This document shows, one piece after another, positions 60,386-64,000 of a DNA stretch of 64,000 nt; the stretch's first letter is position 1, and each line of letters starts with the position of its first letter. The notes beneath the pieces are model-generated. The model was not told the origin of the DNA and made no database searches. It was given only the letters and a program-made list of their open reading frames with translations. The stretch is from Streptomyces sp. MUM 2J (lineage in GTDB: Bacteria > Actinomycetota > Actinomycetes > Streptomycetales > Streptomycetaceae), in NCBI RefSeq assembly GCF_022414535.1, contig NZ_JADWYM010000003.1, positions 62,001 through 126,000 of the forward strand. The letters are read 5' to 3'. The position numbers and the translations under genes were made by a program.

Positions 60386-60679
60386 CTAGATGTGCGGGAC
60401 GTCGTCGGGGATGTCGTAGAAGGTGGGGTGACGGTAGACCTTGTCTGCGCTCGGGGCGAAGAAGGGGTCCTTCTCGTCCCGGGTGGAGGCCGCGATGTGC
60501 TCGGAACGCACCACCCAGATCGACACGCCCTCGTTGCGGCGGGTGTACAGGTCGCGTGCGTGGGTGAGCGCCATCCGGTCGTCGGCGGCGTGCAGCGAGC
60601 CCACGTGGACGTGGTTCAGCCCGCGCTTGCTCCGCACGAACACCTCGTACAGGGGCCATCCCCGCTTGTCGGCCGTCAT
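60386..60679 (-). CDS. paaB: Phenylacetyl-CoA epoxidase subunit PaaB
   Basis: A 97-residue protein with [44 protein letters not shown] and [15 protein letters not shown] motifs, typical of PaaB, which bridges PaaAC heterodimers. The ATG overlaps the paaA stop by four bases (ATGA). Confidence 0.96.
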   Translation of the reverse strand: MTADKRGWPLYEVFVRSKRGLNHVHVGSLHAADDRMALTHARDLYTRRNEGVSIWVVRSEHIAASTRDEKDPFFAPSADKVYRHPTFYDIPDDVPHI

Positions 60680-61662
60680 GCCACCGCTCCCTTTCGTGCC
60701 TGTGCCGCCTGCTTCGCCGCGTGGGCCGTCGCGGCCTCGCGCACCCACGCGCCTTCCTCGTGGGCCTCCCGGCGGCGCTGCATGCGCCGGTCGTTGCACG
60801 GCCCGTCGCCGCTGATGACGCGCTTGAGCTCCGCCCAGTCGGGGGTGCCGAAGTCGTAGTGTCCGCGCTCCTCGTTCCAGCGCAGCTCCGGGTCGGGCAG
60901 CGTCACGCCGAGGTGCTCGGCCTGTGGGACCGTCATGTCGACGAAGCGCTGGCGCAGCTCGTCGTTGCTGTGCCGTTTGATCTTCCAGGCCATGGACTGC
61001 GCGGAGTTGGGCGAGTCGTTGTCGGGCGGACCGAACATCATCAGCGAGGGCCACCACCAGCGGTCCACGGCGTCCTGCACCATGGCCCGCTGGGCCCCGG
61101 TGCCCCGCATCATGGTCATCAGCAGTTCGTAGCCCTGCCGCTGGTGGAAGGACTCCTCCTTGCAGATCCGCACCATCGCACGGGCGTAGGGGCCGTAGGA
61201 GGATCGGCACAGCGGCACCTGGTTGCAGATCGCCGCGCCGTCCACGAACCAGCCGATCACCCCGACGTCCGCGAAGCTCGCCGTGGGGTAGTTGAAGATC
61301 GACGAGTACTTCTGGCGCCCCTCGATGAGCCGCTCGGTCAGATCCGCACGGTCGGTGCCGAGGGTCTCGGCGGCCGAGTACAGGTACAGGCCGTGCCCGG
61401 CCTCGTCCTGCACCTTGGCGAACAGGATCGCCTTGCGGCGCAGCGACGGTGCACGCGTGATCCACTCGCCCTCCGGCTGCATGCCGATGATCTCCGAGTG
61501 CGCGTGCTGCGCGATCTGCCGGATCAGCGTCCTGCGGTAGCCCTCGGGCATCCAGTCGCGCGGCTCGACGCGCTGGTCACGCGCGATCGTCGCCTCGAAG
61601 TGCTCCTGGAGCTCCGGTCCGGCACCGTCCGCACCCGTGGAGCTGGAGTGTGTCGTGTCCAT
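60676..61662 (-). CDS. paaA: Phenylacetyl-CoA epoxidase catalytic subunit PaaA
   Basis: A 328-residue di-iron oxygenase subunit. The iron ligand motifs [14 protein letters not shown] and [14 protein letters not shown] are intact, along with [26 protein letters not shown] and [16 protein letters not shown]. With PaaBCE it converts phenylacetyl-CoA to the ring epoxide, the first oxygenase step of phenylacetate degradation. It is the first gene of paaABCDE; later paa genes (paaF-K) are not in the window. Confidence 0.97.
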   Translation of the reverse strand: MDTTHSSSTGADGAGPELQEHFEATIARDQRVEPRDWMPEGYRRTLIRQIAQHAHSEIIGMQPEGEWITRAPSLRRKAILFAKVQDEAGHGLYLYSAAETLGTDRADLTERLIEGRQKYSSIFNYPTASFADVGVIGWFVDGAAICNQVPLCRSSYGPYARAMVRICKEESFHQRQGYELLMTMMRGTGAQRAMVQDAVDRWWWPSLMMFGPPDNDSPNSAQSMAWKIKRHSNDELRQRFVDMTVPQAEHLGVTLPDPELRWNEERGHYDFGTPDWAELKRVISGDGPCNDRRMQRRREAHEEGAWVREAATAHAAKQAAQARKGAVA

Positions 61663-61691
61663 CCGTCTCCCTTGCCCAACCGCTCTGCCAA

Positions 61692-61707
61692 CCGACCATT
61701 CGTTCGG
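61692..61707 (-). promoter_or_regulatory. Candidate operator upstream of paaA
   Basis: CCGACCATTCGTTCGG lies about 30 bases upstream of the paaA start, with CCGA/TCGG ends and a less symmetrical centre (CGAACG on the other strand). Phenylacetate operons in actinobacteria are often under TetR-type PaaR control through similar palindromes. It may also overlap the promoter. Confidence 0.4.
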
Positions 61708-62123
61708 GAGTTCATCCTACGCTGCATCCCCCCGCCGGGGTAAGCCCCCCGTACGACCAACCCCGGAGCGGGGGTGGGGATGCCGAGGTCGCCCCCCATC
61801 CGACGCGGCCACCTGCGACGCCCCCGGGCGGCGGCGGACGGGGCTGCGGCTCCCCCGACGGCTTTCGGCCGACGGCGTTGCAGACCGGCGGGCGGTGGCC
61901 ACCGGCCCTTCGTGAGCTGCGCGCACCTCGCCGCGCCGGTCGCCGGAGCGCCTGCGTCGCCGGCGTGACGCCGACCGCGGGCGCGCGGCACGCCCGGGGT
62001 GATTGCCTCACGCCGGCCACGGGCGCGCGACGTCCCCGGGCGACGGCATCGCGTGGACGCCCGGGGGGTACTGCGGGGCTGGCGCCGTCCGGCCGTCGTC
62101 CCACCTGCGGCCGGGCGGCGGCG
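61708..62123. other. Region upstream of the paa operon
   Basis: A 416-bp gap between the paa promoter and the end of the VOC gene on the same strand. A short hairpin ACCCC-GGAGC-GGGGGT lies near 61763 and could be a terminator. Short frames here are Arg/Pro-rich; no gene is seen. Confidence 0.4.
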
Positions 62124-62921
62124 TCAGCTCCCGGTCGGCTCCAGAACGACGAAGTCGGCGTTCGACGGGTCGAGGCAGACGGCGAGCCGGCCGACCCCCT
62201 CGGAGTCGGCCGGGCCCATCAGCACACGGCCACCGTTCTCCGTCACCCTGGCGACCGCGGCGTCGCAGCCGTCGACACCGAACACGGGATGCCAGTACGG
62301 CTTGCCGTCCGCCAGGGCCAGGTCCTCCGTACGGACCTGTACGAAGCCGCCGTGCACGCGCTCCTCGGGAAGGCCGGCCGGGGTGACGAGGGTGTACGTC
62401 CCCGAGCCGCCCGGCATCGGCATGTCGCTGAACTGCCAGTCGAAGACCGCGCCGTAGAACTCGCGGGTCGCCTGGGCGTCGCTCGTGTGCAGCTCGGTCC
62501 ACGACAGCGAGCCGGACGCGTCCGCCAGTTCGAAGCCGGTCTGCTTCCCCGGCTGCCACACGGCGAACCGGCCTCCCAGCGGGTCACTGTACTGCGCCAT
62601 CCGGCCCCATTCACCGAGGTCCCTCGGCGGCACCCGCACCGTGCCGCCCGCTGCCTCGACCGCCCGGGTCGTGGCGTCCACGTCGGTGACGGTGTAGTAG
62701 ATCATCCAGGCCGACCGTGCTCCCTCCTCGGTGAGCGCGCCCAGTCCGGCCACGGTCCTGCCGTCCTTGCGGAACAACCCGCCTTCGGCACCTGCCTCCT
62801 CCCCCATCGGCTGGAACTCCCAGCCGAGCACCGCGCCGTAGAAGGCCGCGGCGGCCGGGACATCGGGGGAGCCGAGATCCAGCCAGCAAGGAGAGCCGGG
62901 CGCGAAGTCCGTCGTGATCAT
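62124..62921 (-). CDS. Two-domain VOC family protein (glyoxalase/dioxygenase-like)
   Basis: A 265-residue protein of two vicinal-oxygen-chelate domains: PCWLDLGSPDVPAAAAFYGAVLGWEF and GRFAVWQPG in the first, SWTELHTSDAQATREFYGAVFDWQF and GGRVLMGPADSEGVGRLAVCLDPSNADFVVLEP in the second. Such actinobacterial 'hydroxylase/glyoxalase' proteins have no proven reaction. GGAAGGGA is found before ATG 62921. It is divergent from the last gene. Confidence 0.92.
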   Translation of the reverse strand: MITTDFAPGSPCWLDLGSPDVPAAAAFYGAVLGWEFQPMGEEAGAEGGLFRKDGRTVAGLGALTEEGARSAWMIYYTVTDVDATTRAVEAAGGTVRVPPRDLGEWGRMAQYSDPLGGRFAVWQPGKQTGFELADASGSLSWTELHTSDAQATREFYGAVFDWQFSDMPMPGGSGTYTLVTPAGLPEERVHGGFVQVRTEDLALADGKPYWHPVFGVDGCDAAVARVTENGGRVLMGPADSEGVGRLAVCLDPSNADFVVLEPTGS

Positions 62922-63303
62922 GCCGTGTTCCCTTCCGCAGTACCCCCTCGGTCATCTCCACCTCAGCGTGGCACCCGGTACCGGCGATCGCGCGCCGGAC
63001 ACCCCGGCCGGCGGACGTCTGCGACCGGAGGGTCGCGGCGGGGCGAACGCCTCCGGTCGCACGCACCGGCCGACACTCCCGGCGCGCCGACGAACCGGGC
63101 CATGCCTCCCCTTCTCCGGTGGCGAGTTGGACGGAGCCGGGGCTGGGACGAACGGGGGCGCATCGCCGTCGCAGCCCTCGATAGGCCGGCCGCGGGCTCT
63201 GCCCGCCGGGGAACGCCGGAGGGCGGGCCCGGAGGGGTGCCGCCGGTCGGCGGGACCGGAACCCGCTTGCGTCGAGGCGTACCCCGTCCTGCACACTCAC
63301 CCC
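62922..63303. other. Divergent intergenic region
   Basis: This 382-bp spacer must hold promoters for both flanking genes. I see no gene or strong repeat in it. Confidence 0.4.
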
Positions 63304-64000
63304 ATGGAGACAGCCGAATTCCTTGAGATCCTCGACCGGGAGGGCCGGTCGCTGGCCGACGCGGCCGAGGCGGCGGGGACGGACGCCAAGGTGCCGACCT
63401 GCCCCGGCTGGCAGGTGCGGGATCTGCTGCGGCACACCGGAGCGGTTCACCACTGGGCGGCCTCGTACGTGGCCGAACAGCACCCCTCCCCCCGCCCCAT
63501 AGAGGACGGCCCCGAACTCGACGGCGCCGAAATGCTCGCCTGGTACCGGGACAGCCATCGCCATCTGATGAGCACCCTGGCCGCGGCCCCCCGCGACATC
63601 ACCGCCTGGACCTTCTTCCCGGCACCCCCGCACTTCCCCTCGCCGCTGGCCTTCTGGACGCGCCGCCAGGCGCACGAGACGGCCGTTCACCGCTACGACG
63701 CGGAGACCGCCCGCGACAGCGCCCCCGGCGGTGGTGAACCCGCCGCCGGGTTCACCACCGCCCTCCCCGTGGAGTTCGCCGTCGACGGCATCGACGAACT
63801 GCTGCACGGCTTCCACGCCCGCCCCATGAGCCGGGTGCGCACCACCGGGCCGCGCCTGCTGCGGGTCAGGGCGACGGACTCGGACGCGGTGTGGACGCTG
63901 CACCTGTCGACGGAGCCGCCTGTCGTGACGCCCGGTGACGCCGAACCGGCCGACACCGAACTGGCGGGCCCCGCAGGACAGTTGTACCTGGCACTGTGGA
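63304..64000 (+). CDS. Maleylpyruvate isomerase family protein (mycothiol-dependent type), 3' end missing
   Basis: The gene starts at ATG 63304 and runs off the window after 232 codons. The N-terminal DinB-like MDMPI_N domain reads ETAEFLEILDREGRSLADAA, VPTCPGWQVRDLLRHTGAVHHWAA and FWTRRQAHETAVHRYDAE; the His residues of HTG, HH and HETAVHR are the likely metal ligands. A second domain of the MDMPI_C type begins near residue 160. The family contains mycothiol-dependent maleylpyruvate isomerases, but most members have unknown substrates. Confidence 0.9.
   Translation, partial: METAEFLEILDREGRSLADAAEAAGTDAKVPTCPGWQVRDLLRHTGAVHHWAASYVAEQHPSPRPIEDGPELDGAEMLAWYRDSHRHLMSTLAAAPRDITAWTFFPAPPHFPSPLAFWTRRQAHETAVHRYDAETARDSAPGGGEPAAGFTTALPVEFAVDGIDELLHGFHARPMSRVRTTGPRLLRVRATDSDAVWTLHLSTEPPVVTPGDAEPADTELAGPAGQLYLALW

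Overview
This is about 64 kb of a very GC-rich actinobacterial chromosome, almost certainly Streptomyces. The GC-biased third codon positions, frequent GTG starts, ATGA/GTGA gene overlaps and Streptomyces-type families (DUF6643, DUF1876, DUF4865, mycothiol-era maleylpyruvate isomerase-like protein, paaABCDE) all point that way. I saw no tRNA, rRNA, CRISPR array or prophage. One intact insertion sequence is present.

Layout. 1-1460: a NarL-type two-component system, cut by the window start. 1721-4054: a P1B-type metal ATPase fused to a hemerythrin domain. 4199-9996: one leftward block in which an OmpR-type response regulator and its sensor kinase are followed by five genes joined by 4-base overlaps: a small membrane protein ending in a possible flavinylation motif, ApbE, a ferric-reductase-like haem membrane protein, a NuoF/SLBB-like flavoprotein and a one-cluster ferredoxin. 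This looks like a complete flavin/Fe-S electron-transfer chain to the membrane or cell exterior. 10031-18004: an SRPBCC protein, a hydrolase, a phosphofructokinase with PPi-type active-site residues followed by a relic of a class I aldolase, DUF1876, nicotinate phosphoribosyltransferase and an FAD monooxygenase. Several of these families also occur in the DosR/DevR hypoxia-dormancy regulon of mycobacteria, and a DevR-like box lies upstream of pncB. I therefore read 1-15.7 kb as a dormancy/low-oxygen island.

18352-35626: a quinone oxidoreductase; 3-hydroxybutyrate dehydrogenase and a GAF/PucR-type regulator separated by four perfect copies of a 70-bp repeat; a Nudix hydrolase; apolipoprotein N-acyltransferase; O-antigen-ligase-like and PH-like membrane proteins; a Glu/Asp racemase family protein; an HpnB-like glycosyltransferase; a double-TerD protein; a MOSC protein; and a large beta-helix/AAA+ fusion.

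35658-53788: mostly housekeeping and regulatory genes. They include a membrane hydrolase, DeoR, TetR and ROK regulators, a cysteine synthase/desulfhydrase-like enzyme, an RlmG-like methyltransferase, a divergent sugar module (DeoR regulator facing SIS isomerase plus class II aldolase), a methylenetetrahydrofolate reductase-like protein and a GNAT protein. 53987-55777 is an IS1182-like element with an 8-bp target duplication, inserted just downstream of htpG (55801-57702). 57926-61662 is the phenylacetyl-CoA epoxidase operon paaABCDE, transcribed leftward. The window ends with a two-domain VOC protein and a truncated maleylpyruvate isomerase-like gene.
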